A stretch of 5,461 bases of DNA from JALYXS01 sp051003795 (GTDB lineage Bacteria; Acidobacteriota; Terriglobia; Bryobacterales; Bryobacteraceae), in the NCBI GenBank assembly GCA_051003795.1, contig JBPCKZ010000205.1:1-5461 (forward strand), in the 5' to 3' direction. The translations under genes and the position numbers were made by a program. The notes under the pieces were generated by a model. The model did no database searches. It saw nothing but the letters and a program-made list of their open reading frames with translations, and was not told the origin of the DNA. Shown here one piece after another: positions 1 through 5,397 of the stretch; the first letter of the stretch is position 1; each line of letters begins with the position of its first letter.

Positions 1-22
1 CTGCCGATTCCGCCACGCCCGC
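1..22 (-). tRNA. tRNA-Leu, 5' end only (runs off the left edge)
   Basis: Read on the minus strand, positions 22 to 1 start with the acceptor strand GCGGGCG and continue GTGGCGGAATCGGCAG. This is the characteristic opening of bacterial leucine tRNAs: T8, then the D-arm with the GGCGGAAT..GGCAG pattern. Serine tRNAs, the other long-variable-arm class, normally open GTGGCCGAGTGG, so leucine fits better. The anticodon, variable arm and 3' acceptor strand lie outside the window, so neither the isoacceptor nor folding can be checked. A good -10 box sits just upstream, which supports position 22 as the mature 5' end. Confidence 0.8.
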
Positions 23-33
23 ATGGCCTCTTC

Positions 34-39
34 AGTATA
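34..39 (-). promoter_or_regulatory. -10 box of the tRNA-Leu promoter
   Basis: The minus strand reads TATACT at 39-34, one base from the TATAAT consensus. Eleven bases separate it from the mature tRNA end at 22, giving a start near 27 and a leader of about five bases, as is usual for tRNA operons. No good -35 box is visible 16-18 bases further upstream (57-62 reads GCCTGA on this strand), so the call rests on the -10 and its placement. Confidence 0.45.
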
Positions 40-281
40 GCCGTTAACCCTCCCGATCAGGCTCCTTCCCCGTCTCCATTTTCCTTGACGGCTTCTTCTT
101 GCGAGTGTCGATCGGGGCGGATTTTAAGTCCTTTGCGTCTGCCTGTTTCGCCACCCGGGCTCATGGACTTGATGGACGTATCTTGATGGACTTATCGCGA
201 AAACGCGATACTGCGTGGGCAATGAGCTTCATTATAGCGGACGGGTCGGCCCTATCCGCGGTTGAGGCGTGTTTTCAATTC
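40..281. other. Intergenic stretch without a convincing gene
   Basis: This stretch lies between the tRNA promoter and the stop codon of the cytochrome gene. The plus-strand reading frame that crosses it is open only because it runs on opposite the cytochrome gene, and it has no family resemblance. On the minus strand a 36-codon frame (GTG at 154 to TAA at 44) encodes a very charged Lys/Arg-rich peptide, but it lacks a ribosome binding site. The stretch also contains the perfect hairpin at 193-210 and repeated GATGGAC words at 163-193. No T-rich tract follows any stem, so I find no intrinsic terminator for the cytochrome gene. Confidence 0.5.
193..210. repeat. Perfect inverted repeat, 7-bp stem with AAAA loop
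   Basis: TATCGCG (193-199) and CGCGATA (204-210) are exact reverse complements around AAAA (TTTT on the other strand). It lies about 70 bases beyond the cytochrome stop codon on that gene's strand. There is no T tract on either side, so it is not a standard intrinsic terminator. It could instead be an mRNA 3'-end stabilising stem or a protein-binding palindrome. Confidence 0.5.
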
Positions 282-776
282 TTAAAACGCAAGCCGCTTT
301 TTGTTCGCCTCGATTTTCGCGACGTCCACTCCCGGCACCTTCTCCAGATCCTCAACCGATTTGAAGCCGCCCTTCGCTTCGCGGTGTTGAACGATGGCCG
401 CGACCTGTTTCGCGGGCATCCGCAAAGCGGATTCCAGATCCTTTGCGGTAGCCTTATTCACATTGATCTTCATCGCGGGAGAGGATGGCGAGAAGTTCGC
501 CGACAAATAGTCCACCACTTGATACAACTCTTCGTCGGTGCCCGTCGCGCCCCGCTGGATCATGTCCTCCACGATCGCGCCCCACGATTCCCGCGTCTCC
601 TGCCGTCCGATAACCATCTCGGCGGCATGGCAGGAGCCGCATACCTTCCGAGTGGTCTCCTTGCCCGGCCCATCCGGCAACTTCAGCGATTGAGCGAACA
701 GGAGGCCGGGACCCGCGCAGAGCGCGAACACAGCACCTTGAACGATCCGCAATTTATTGGGTGATTTCTTCCACAT
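282..776 (-). CDS. Exported c-type cytochrome-like protein with ComEA-like helix-hairpin-helix domain
   Basis: The protein has 164 residues from the ATG at 776. A TTG two codons upstream (782) is possible but unnecessary. Residues 1-29 form a Sec signal peptide: Trp-Lys-Lys start, hydrophobic core around 11-27, likely cleavage after LLFA. Residues 46-50 are CGSCH, a single CxxCH site for covalent haem c with His50 as proximal ligand. The distal ligand is unclear; Met54, Met71 and Met74 are candidates. Residues 104-164 (INVNKATAKDLES...) match the helix-hairpin-helix repeat of ComEA-type proteins, including GGFKSVEDLEKVPGV. The protein should therefore be periplasmic, with a haem domain that could pass electrons and a domain that in relatives binds DNA or serves as a structural fold. 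It may be a subunit of a dehydrogenase or electron-transfer chain, but no partner is in the window. It is divergent from the sugar block and shares its promoter region. Confidence 0.85.
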   Translation of the reverse strand: MWKKSPNKLRIVQGAVFALCAGPGLLFAQSLKLPDGPGKETTRKVCGSCHAAEMVIGRQETRESWGAIVEDMIQRGATGTDEELYQVVDYLSANFSPSSPAMKINVNKATAKDLESALRMPAKQVAAIVQHREAKGGFKSVEDLEKVPGVDVAKIEANKKRLAF

Positions 777-804
777 GGACAACCTGGAGCATCGTTTATA
801 TACT
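776..804 (+). promoter_or_regulatory. Sigma70-type promoter of the sugar isomerase-like gene
   Basis: TGGACA at 776-781 (five of six to TTGACA) and TATACT at 799-804 (five of six to TATAAT) are separated by exactly 17 bases. Transcription would begin near 811, about a dozen bases before the ATG at 823. The -35 box covers the first codon of the divergent cytochrome gene, and the -10 overlaps the -10 of the opposing promoter. This arrangement also excludes the upstream in-frame ATGs at 757 and 775 as starts for this transcript. Confidence 0.65.
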
Positions 805-823
805 TTATCGAAAGCTTCGGCAA
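795..823 (-). promoter_or_regulatory. Sigma70-type promoter of the cytochrome gene
   Basis: On the minus strand TTGCCG at 823-818 (four of six to consensus) and TATAAA at 800-795 (five of six) are 17 bases apart. The predicted start is near 788, giving a leader of about a dozen bases to the ATG at 776 and a weak AGG ribosome-binding core. Its -10 shares two bases with the -10 of the plus-strand promoter, so the two probably cannot be occupied at once. Confidence 0.5.
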
Positions 824-1869
824 TGACCGCTACCCATAATTATCCCGCGCTTCACAACGCCATGTGGCCCGGCCTGGTTGGAAAAGGCGAAAATTCCGAG
901 CCGCCAATCGATCTGGACACCATGCTGGACCTCACCGCGGCGGCGGAAGTGGATGGGCAGCGCTTCGACGGCGTCGATCTTTTTCTTTCGCTCCCGCATA
1001 CGGACATCGATTCAACGGACGAGGATCTCGCGTGGCTCGCGGAGAAGCTCTCCTCCCGGCGGCTGCGCGCGGGATCGCTGGTCGCCCCGGTATGGCCGGC
1101 CACCGGCGGCGGGTCGGCCATGGGAACCGACGACGAGCGCCGCCGGTTTCTCATTCAAGTAAAGAAAGCCTGCCGCATCGGGCGCAAACTCCGCGATCTC
1201 GGGATACGGACCGATGGCGTGATTCGCATCGATTCCGCCGCGAGCCCCGCCGAGTGGGCGAAAGATCCCGAGGGCGGCACGAATAGGATCGCGCAAACGT
1301 TCCGCCAAGCCGGCGCAATCGCCCGCGATGCCGGCGAGCGTCTAGCGGCCGAGGGCGAAATCTGTTGGGCGGGCATGCATAGTTGGCGCCGCAACGTGGA
1401 ACTTCTGGAAATAGTCGGCATGCCGGAGACGGTCGGTTTTCAGGCCGATATGGCGCACACCATGCTCTTCACCATGGGATTCAACTCGCCCGAAGACCGG
1501 CTGCTGGCGCAAGATTTCGATTGGTCGCAGGCCGAGCGTTTCGCCGAGGCGTATCGCGAGATGGCCCGCGCTCTGCGTCCCTGGACTTTCGATTTCCATG
1601 TCGCGCAGAACGACGGAACCGTCGGCGGTTCCGGCTCGCACGACAAGACCGGAAGGCATTGCCTCCCTCTCGATCCCCATGGCAAACTCGATATTGTGCG
1701 CGACGCGGGCGCATGGATGCGCGACGATAGCGGCAACGTCACGCGGGCGTTCGCGCATATCTGCTGGGACGGCTGCATGTTCCCGAATTCCGTGATGCTC
1801 GATGCGCAAACCTGGAACGACGTTCTGCGAGTGATGCTTGCGGTTCGAAAGGCGCACGGTTGGGACTAG
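823..1869 (+). CDS. Sugar phosphate isomerase/epimerase-like TIM-barrel protein
   Basis: From the ATG at 823 the protein has 348 residues and no signal peptide, so it is cytoplasmic. The opening HNYPALHNAMWPGLVGKG, followed by GVDLFLSLPH, resembles xylose-isomerase-like TIM-barrel proteins annotated as sugar phosphate isomerase/epimerase. Candidate divalent-metal and acid-base residues fall where this fold puts them: Glu179 (AAEGEICW), His186, Asp209 and His212 (GFQADMAH), His259 (WTFDFHV) and possibly Asp316 (HICWDG). The family includes isomerases, epimerases and lyases acting on sugars, inosose and keto-glycosides, so the reaction is not fixed by sequence. The start was chosen because the promoter just upstream would start transcription near 811. 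No clear Shine-Dalgarno precedes it. The next gene on the strand, an oxidoreductase of a family that often partners this one, is 128 bases downstream. Confidence 0.75.
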   Translation: MTATHNYPALHNAMWPGLVGKGENSEPPIDLDTMLDLTAAAEVDGQRFDGVDLFLSLPHTDIDSTDEDLAWLAEKLSSRRLRAGSLVAPVWPATGGGSAMGTDDERRRFLIQVKKACRIGRKLRDLGIRTDGVIRIDSAASPAEWAKDPEGGTNRIAQTFRQAGAIARDAGERLAAEGEICWAGMHSWRRNVELLEIVGMPETVGFQADMAHTMLFTMGFNSPEDRLLAQDFDWSQAERFAEAYREMARALRPWTFDFHVAQNDGTVGGSGSHDKTGRHCLPLDPHGKLDIVRDAGAWMRDDSGNVTRAFAHICWDGCMFPNSVMLDAQTWNDVLRVMLAVRKAHGWD

Positions 1870-1883
1870 TGTTGGGACTAGTG
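1859..1883 (+). repeat. 12-base tandem duplication across the stop codon
   Basis: GTTGGGACTAGT occurs at 1859-1870 and again immediately at 1871-1882, with one further matching base at 1883. The period is 12, so the second copy keeps the reading frame and places a second TAG at 1879 behind the true stop at 1867. The copies are identical, which suggests a recent slippage duplication. Confidence 0.9.
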
Positions 1884-1919
1884 GCCGGTCGCGAAGCATG
1901 AAAATTACCGCTACGCTCG

Positions 1920-1958
1920 AAAAAAAATCGCGGCCACGCGCATGTTACCGAGCCGCGA
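1920..1958 (-). terminator. Terminator-like hairpin plus T8, minus strand
   Basis: On the minus strand TCGCGGC (1958-1952) pairs with GCCGCGA (1934-1928) across a 17-base loop, and eight T residues (1927-1920) follow at once. This has the form of a Rho-independent terminator, although the loop is long. No minus-strand gene ends here; the neighbours on both sides read on the plus strand. It might stop antisense transcripts running back into the isomerase gene, or simply be part of the adjoining repeat. Confidence 0.4.
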
Positions 1959-1984
1959 CCGTAAGGGAGCGGTTGCTCCCGCGG
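1928..1984 (+). repeat. GC-rich palindromic intergenic repeat (REP-like)
   Basis: The segment contains three nested or competing stems: TCGCGGC/GCCGCGA (1928-1934 with 1952-1958), GGGAGC/GCTCCC around a GGTT loop (1965-1970 with 1975-1980), and CCGCG/CGCGG (1953-1957 with 1980-1984). The minus-strand translation of the core contains LPYGRGSVT. I recall this string from many spurious acidobacterial hypothetical proteins, which points to a dispersed genomic repeat. That copy number is from memory and cannot be shown from this window, where only one copy is present. Confidence 0.5.
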
Positions 1985-1989
1985 AGAGG
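1983..1989 (+). promoter_or_regulatory. Ribosome binding site of the Gfo/Idh gene
   Basis: GGAGAGG ends eight bases before the ATG at 1998. Its first two G residues are also the last two bases of the CGCGG arm of the preceding repeat, so folding of that stem could mask the site. Confidence 0.65.
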
Positions 1990-1997
1990 TCGCTAGA

Positions 1998-3152
1998 ATG
2001 CGGAAAATCAACATCGGCGTCGTCGGCTGCGGTTTTATGGGCCGGACCCACTCGAATGCTTTCGGCAGAACCGCAAATTTTTTCGAGCTTCCTTACCGGC
2101 CCGTACTGAAGACGATCTGCGCGAGAAGCGGGGAGCGCGCGCGATCTTTCGCGGCTAAATGGGGGTATGAATCGGCGGAGACGGATTGGCGCAAACTGGT
2201 GGAAGCGCCGGACATCGATCTCGTCGATATCGCGAGCCCCAACGACACGCACGCCGAAATTGCCATTGCCGCCGCGAATGCCGGCAAGATGGTGATGTGC
2301 GAAAAGCCTCTGGGCCGCAACCCAACGGAATCGGAAGCGATGGTGAAGGCGGTCGAGGCCGCCGGCGTTGCGAACATGGTCTGGTACAACTACCGGCGCG
2401 TGCCCGCCGTGACGCTCGCGAAGCAGTTGATCGACGAGGGGCGTCTGGGCAGAGTTTTCCACTATCGCACCGTATTCCTCCAGGACTGGACTATCGCAAG
2501 CGACCTCCCGCAGGGCGGGGAAGGTCTCTGGCGTCTGGATGCGAGCGTTGCCGGAAGCGGCGTAACCGGGGATCTGCTCGCGCACAACATCGATACGGCA
2601 ATGTGGTTGAACGGCGCGATCGAGGAAGTCGCGGGGATGACCGAGACGTTCGTCAAGAGTCGCAAACACAACCTGACCGGCAAGGATGAACCGGTTCTCA
2701 TCGACGACGCGAGCGCCTTTCTCGCGCGCTTTCAAAATGGCTCTCTCGCGACTTTCGAAGCGACGCGGTACGCGCGCGGGCACAAGGCGCTCTACACTCT
2801 CGAGATCAACGGCGAGAATGCGTCGATCGTTTGGGATTTGCACGATCTGCACCGGCTGCAGTACTTCGACCATCGAGACGAGGGCCGCCTCCGCGGTTGG
2901 AAAAGCATTCACGTTACCGATGGCGATCATCCGTACATGAAAAACTGGTGGGTCCCGGGTTTGCAGATCGGGTACGAGCATTCGTTTATTCATCAGGCGG
3001 CCGATTTCCTGATTGGGCTTGGAGAAGGCAAACCCGCGCCGCCAACTTTTCGCGACGCGCTGGCGACGGATTACGTCACCGATGCCGTGTTGCAGTCCGC
3101 CCAAGAACGCCGATGGGTGAAAGTAAAAGGAGGGCGAAGTGATCGCTCATAA
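1998..3152 (+). CDS. Gfo/Idh/MocA-family NAD(P)-dependent oxidoreductase
   Basis: The protein has 384 residues, a normal length for the family, and no signal peptide. Residues 1-125 form the Rossmann domain: GVVGCGFMG at 7-15 supplies the GxGxxG dinucleotide motif (Gly10, Gly12, Gly15). VDIASPNDTHAEIA (76-89) and the family signature EKPLGRNP (102-109) follow, with Lys103 the catalytic lysine. In the C-terminal sheet domain Asp192 and His196 (GDLLAHNIDTA) have the four-residue spacing of the catalytic Asp and His of inositol dehydrogenase. Members oxidise or reduce a hydroxyl of sugars, inositols or sugar derivatives; which one applies here is unknown. A strong ribosome binding site supports the start. 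The end overlaps the next gene by 14 bases, so the two are translationally coupled. The repeat in front may affect its expression. Confidence 0.9.
   Translation: MRKINIGVVGCGFMGRTHSNAFGRTANFFELPYRPVLKTICARSGERARSFAAKWGYESAETDWRKLVEAPDIDLVDIASPNDTHAEIAIAAANAGKMVMCEKPLGRNPTESEAMVKAVEAAGVANMVWYNYRRVPAVTLAKQLIDEGRLGRVFHYRTVFLQDWTIASDLPQGGEGLWRLDASVAGSGVTGDLLAHNIDTAMWLNGAIEEVAGMTETFVKSRKHNLTGKDEPVLIDDASAFLARFQNGSLATFEATRYARGHKALYTLEINGENASIVWDLHDLHRLQYFDHRDEGRLRGWKSIHVTDGDHPYMKNWWVPGLQIGYEHSFIHQAADFLIGLGEGKPAPPTFRDALATDYVTDAVLQSAQERRWVKVKGGRSDRS
3129..3133 (+). promoter_or_regulatory. Ribosome binding site that fixes the GTG start at 3139
   Basis: GGAGG within AAAGGAGGG lies inside the end of the oxidoreductase gene, five bases before the GTG at 3139. 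Its strength and spacing make the GTG the likely start and imply coupling to the upstream gene. Confidence 0.8.
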
Positions 3153-4287
3153 ACTATCTTTATCTGTAATTATTCCGGCAATTCTCACCATCTCTTGCGC
3201 CGGAAACAGGAACGCCGAACCGAATCCGAAGACGGGCAATAAAGTTTCCTGGGGCAAGACGCCCGCCGGTGAAGAAGTCGATCTCTACACGCTCACCAAC
3301 TCGAAAGGCGCGGAAGCGAGGATCTCGACTTATGGCGGCGTGCTCGTATCGCTCAAGGTCCCCGACCGCAGCGGCGCGATGGGAGACATTGTTCTGGGAT
3401 TCGACAACTTCGATGGCTACCTGATTCCGCCGCCCTATTTCGGCGCGCTTATCGGGCGTTACGGAAACCGCATCGCGAACGCTCAATTTACTCTCGATGG
3501 CGCGATCTATAAGCTCGCGAAAAACGACGGCCCCAATTCCCTGCATGGCGGACTCCGCGGTTTCGATAAACGCTTGTGGACGGCAAGGAGCGCCGATGCG
3601 CACGCCATCGAACTGAATTATCTCAGCAAAGACGGCGAGGAAGGTTTTCCCGGCAATCTGAATTCAACCGTGAAATACACGCTTACCGATAACAATGAGA
3701 TACAACTCGATTACTCGGCAACCACCGATAAAGACACCGTTCTCAATTTGACGAACCACTCGTATTTCAATCTGGCCGGTCAGGGAGAAGGCGAAATTCT
3801 GGGGCATCGACTGACGATTAACGCCGATACATTCACCCCCGTCGACAAAACGTTGATTCCCACCGGCGAGATGCGAAAGGTGGAGGGCACGCCCTTCGAT
3901 TTCCGGCAGCCGCACGCGATCGGCGAACGCATCGGCGCGAAGGATGAGCAGCTTGTATTCGGAAAAGGGTACGACCATAACTTCGTGCTGAACCGTTCGG
4001 GAACCGGGCTGGAACCGGCGGCTAAGATAACAGATCCGAAATCCGGCCGCGTTATGGAAGTCCTAACCACGCAGCCGGGTTTGCAATTCTACACCGGGAA
4101 TTTTCTGGATGGGACGATCAAAGGCAAGGGTGGGAAGGTTTACGGATTCCGCACCGCGTTCTGCATGGAGACACAGCACTTCCCCGACTCCCCTAATCAT
4201 CCGGCGTTTCCCACTACGGAGTTAAAGCCCGGCGAGCAGTATAAGCAGCAGACGGTTTACCGGTTTTCAACCGATGGCGCCCGGTGA
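3139..4287 (+). CDS. Aldose 1-epimerase (galactose mutarotase), putative lipoprotein
   Basis: The protein has 382 residues from a GTG start. It interconverts the alpha and beta anomers of free aldoses. The active-site residues known from Lactococcus GalM are all present in order: Arg107 (GRYGNRI), His136 (NSLHGG), His207 (TNHSYFNL), Asp279 (GYDHNF) and the catalytic base Glu344 (METQHFPDSPN). Residues 1-20 are a hydrophobic export signal ending LTISC; Cys20 fits the relaxed lipobox pattern, so the enzyme is probably lipid-anchored and outside the cytoplasmic membrane, unlike cytoplasmic GalM. The mature domain starts near residue 35. Its first 14 bases overlap the oxidoreductase gene, so the sugar-oxidising and mutarotase steps are expressed together. 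Only 75 bases separate its stop from the convergent downstream gene, and I see no clear terminator between them. The mutarotase function is firm; lipidation is less certain. Confidence 0.92.
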   Translation: MIAHKLSLSVIIPAILTISCAGNRNAEPNPKTGNKVSWGKTPAGEEVDLYTLTNSKGAEARISTYGGVLVSLKVPDRSGAMGDIVLGFDNFDGYLIPPPYFGALIGRYGNRIANAQFTLDGAIYKLAKNDGPNSLHGGLRGFDKRLWTARSADAHAIELNYLSKDGEEGFPGNLNSTVKYTLTDNNEIQLDYSATTDKDTVLNLTNHSYFNLAGQGEGEILGHRLTINADTFTPVDKTLIPTGEMRKVEGTPFDFRQPHAIGERIGAKDEQLVFGKGYDHNFVLNRSGTGLEPAAKITDPKSGRVMEVLTTQPGLQFYTGNFLDGTIKGKGGKVYGFRTAFCMETQHFPDSPNHPAFPTTELKPGEQYKQQTVYRFSTDGAR

Positions 4288-4362
4288 TGCCGAGCACGGC
4301 CTAGGAATCGCGGTGGCTAAAGCTGAACTGCCCCCGTATCCCTATCGCACGCGGGGATCGAA

Positions 4363-5259
4363 TTACTGCTGTTGTCCTGTTTGGGCGGGAATCTCGACCA
4401 TCAGAATGGGCTTTGTCGTGGGACTCGGCGATCCGGCTTCCTCTTCCACGCTAACCGCGATGGCCGCCGCGGAGATGTTGTTCATTTGGGCCATGTGAAT
4501 TGCCGTGCCGTCGGTGTCGGATTGGAAGAGGCCCGCGGGAGAAGGATCGGCGCCCTTGGGGATCAACCAGAATTCATAGGTCTTTCCGGCCGGTACCGGC
4601 GGAAGGTTGGAGGCGAGCAGGATCACCAATTGATTGAGACTTGTGTATACTTTTCCGCGAGGCTGGTTGCGCGCGCGCCGCCCAAACACCACTTGTTGAG
4701 CATCCGGATCGTTTAAAAGAGAGAGGGCCCGGTCAACGTGAGCCAACTGGTTCTTTTGCTCATCCGCGTCCTTGTGCATCCGGACCAGTCTCTGGTCGAT
4801 TTTCTTGAACTCGCTCTTTTGCTGCTCGGCATCCTCGCGAATCTCGACGAGTCCGCGTTTCAGTCTAAATAAATCGCCCGCGTGAGCCCGGAATCTCTCG
4901 CGCACCTCATCTAATTCACGGTCAAGGCGGCTCACTTGATCGACCCGCTCTTTCTTCTCATCGTGAACCAATCCCATGGCCTTATCGAGCAGATTCAATT
5001 CGAGCATTCCGCGTGCTTTGGATTCGGTGAGGGTTTGCTGAAGATCCGAGCCTAACTGGCGCTGCCTCAATCCCATCAATACGATAGCGACAAGTAAGAT
5101 TGCGATGCCACACGCCAATAAAGCCAGTGTCAGCGATGAATGCGCGCCACCGTTGCGGGAATTTACATTGCTAACCGCGCCGTTCTCGCGCGTAACCTGC
5201 CGGTTAGGATCTCGGTTAGGGTCCGGGGGTTCGGGCTGCGATGTGGTAAGTTCCGACAT
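4363..5259 (-). CDS. Membrane-anchored coiled-coil protein with RskA-like C-terminal domain
   Basis: From the ATG at 5259 the protein has 298 residues. Residues 1-40 are a Pro/Asn/Arg-rich tail without recognised domain; 42-64 form one transmembrane helix; 65-182 are charged and heptad-like, a long coiled coil with 21-residue repeats; 184-290 resemble the C-terminal domain of RskA anti-sigma-K factors (KTYEFWLIPKG, PSPAGLF, IAVSVEEEAGSPSPT). The usual topology would put the coiled coil and RskA-like domain in the periplasm. Normal RskA proteins carry a cytoplasmic anti-sigma domain before the helix; here the N-terminus is too short and lacks zinc-binding His/Cys, so sigma binding is doubtful. 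No sigma-factor gene is visible nearby. A TTG at 5304 would add 15 residues, but it is the first half of a perfect TTGACA -35 box, so I prefer 5259. It is convergent with the mutarotase gene. Confidence 0.75.
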   Translation of the reverse strand: MSELTTSQPEPPDPNRDPNRQVTRENGAVSNVNSRNGGAHSSLTLALLACGIAILLVAIVLMGLRQRQLGSDLQQTLTESKARGMLELNLLDKAMGLVHDEKKERVDQVSRLDRELDEVRERFRAHAGDLFRLKRGLVEIREDAEQQKSEFKKIDQRLVRMHKDADEQKNQLAHVDRALSLLNDPDAQQVVFGRRARNQPRGKVYTSLNQLVILLASNLPPVPAGKTYEFWLIPKGADPSPAGLFQSDTDGTAIHMAQMNNISAAAIAVSVEEEAGSPSPTTKPILMVEIPAQTGQQQ

Positions 5260-5274
5260 AGTGGTATAAAGCTC

Positions 5275-5304
5275 ACCGTATGTCTTCTCGCGAGGGGTTG
5301 TCAA
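5275..5304 (-). promoter_or_regulatory. Possible promoter of the RskA-like gene
   Basis: The minus strand has a perfect TTGACA at 5304-5299, and 18 bases later TACGGT (5280-5275), a poor -10 box that keeps the conserved T, A and final T. A CATACG alternative at 16-base spacing also scores three of six. Transcription would start near 5268, just before the ATG at 5259. Confidence 0.35.
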
Positions 5305-5340
5305 TATACGCAGCCACAGTCGGGTGCTAATCCTACTAGC

Positions 5341-5355
5341 GAGGTCTTCGACCTC
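5341..5355. promoter_or_regulatory. Perfect palindrome GAGGTC-TTC-GACCTC in the divergent intergenic region
   Basis: Six-base arms around three bases lie between the two divergent genes, upstream of the -35 of the minus-strand gene and about 30 bases before the -10 candidate of the plus-strand gene. This is a plausible operator for a dimeric regulator or a short hairpin. No second copy was found in the window. Confidence 0.3.
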
Positions 5356-5385
5356 AAACCGACAAGCGAAAGCTTCGGGATTCCG

Positions 5386-5391
5386 TAGAAT
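5386..5391 (+). promoter_or_regulatory. -10 box (TAGAAT) directly before the ATG at 5398
   Basis: TAGAAT matches TATAAT in five of six positions and ends six bases before the start codon, so transcription would begin at or next to the A of ATG. No Shine-Dalgarno sequence and no good -35 box is seen. The pattern is that of a leaderless gene. Confidence 0.35.
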
Positions 5392-5397
5392 CTCGGT

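Noticed and set aside
44..154. A 36-codon minus-strand frame (GTG start, Lys/Arg-rich) between the cytochrome gene and the tRNA
   Set aside because: Its composition is charged and not absurd, but there is no ribosome binding site, a second overlapping frame of similar length is equally open, and no homology is recognised.
99..764. A 221-codon plus-strand frame opposite the cytochrome gene
   Set aside because: It shadows the minus-strand protein that has a signal peptide, CxxCH and helix-hairpin-helix motifs. Its sequence has no family features and no ribosome binding site.
809..820. CGAAAGCTTCGG occurs here and again at 5367-5378, each time shortly before an ATG
   Set aside because: One shared 12-base word in a window of this size is about what chance allows, and the distances to the start codons differ.
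757..822. Longer N-terminus for the isomerase-like protein (ATG at 757 or 775)
   Set aside because: The predicted transcript start is near 811, the extra residues do not look like the family, and they would overlap the divergent gene.
1911..3104. A 397-codon open frame on the minus strand opposite almost the whole oxidoreductase gene
   Set aside because: It lies antisense to a gene with clear family motifs, shows no recognisable domain, and is explained by GC-rich codon use that suppresses stops in the opposite frame.
4288..4362. Possible bidirectional terminator between the convergent genes
   Set aside because: Only weak stems (GCCG/CGGC at 4289-4300, CCCCG/CGGGG at 4332-4356 with a long loop) are present, and neither is followed by a T tract on either strand.
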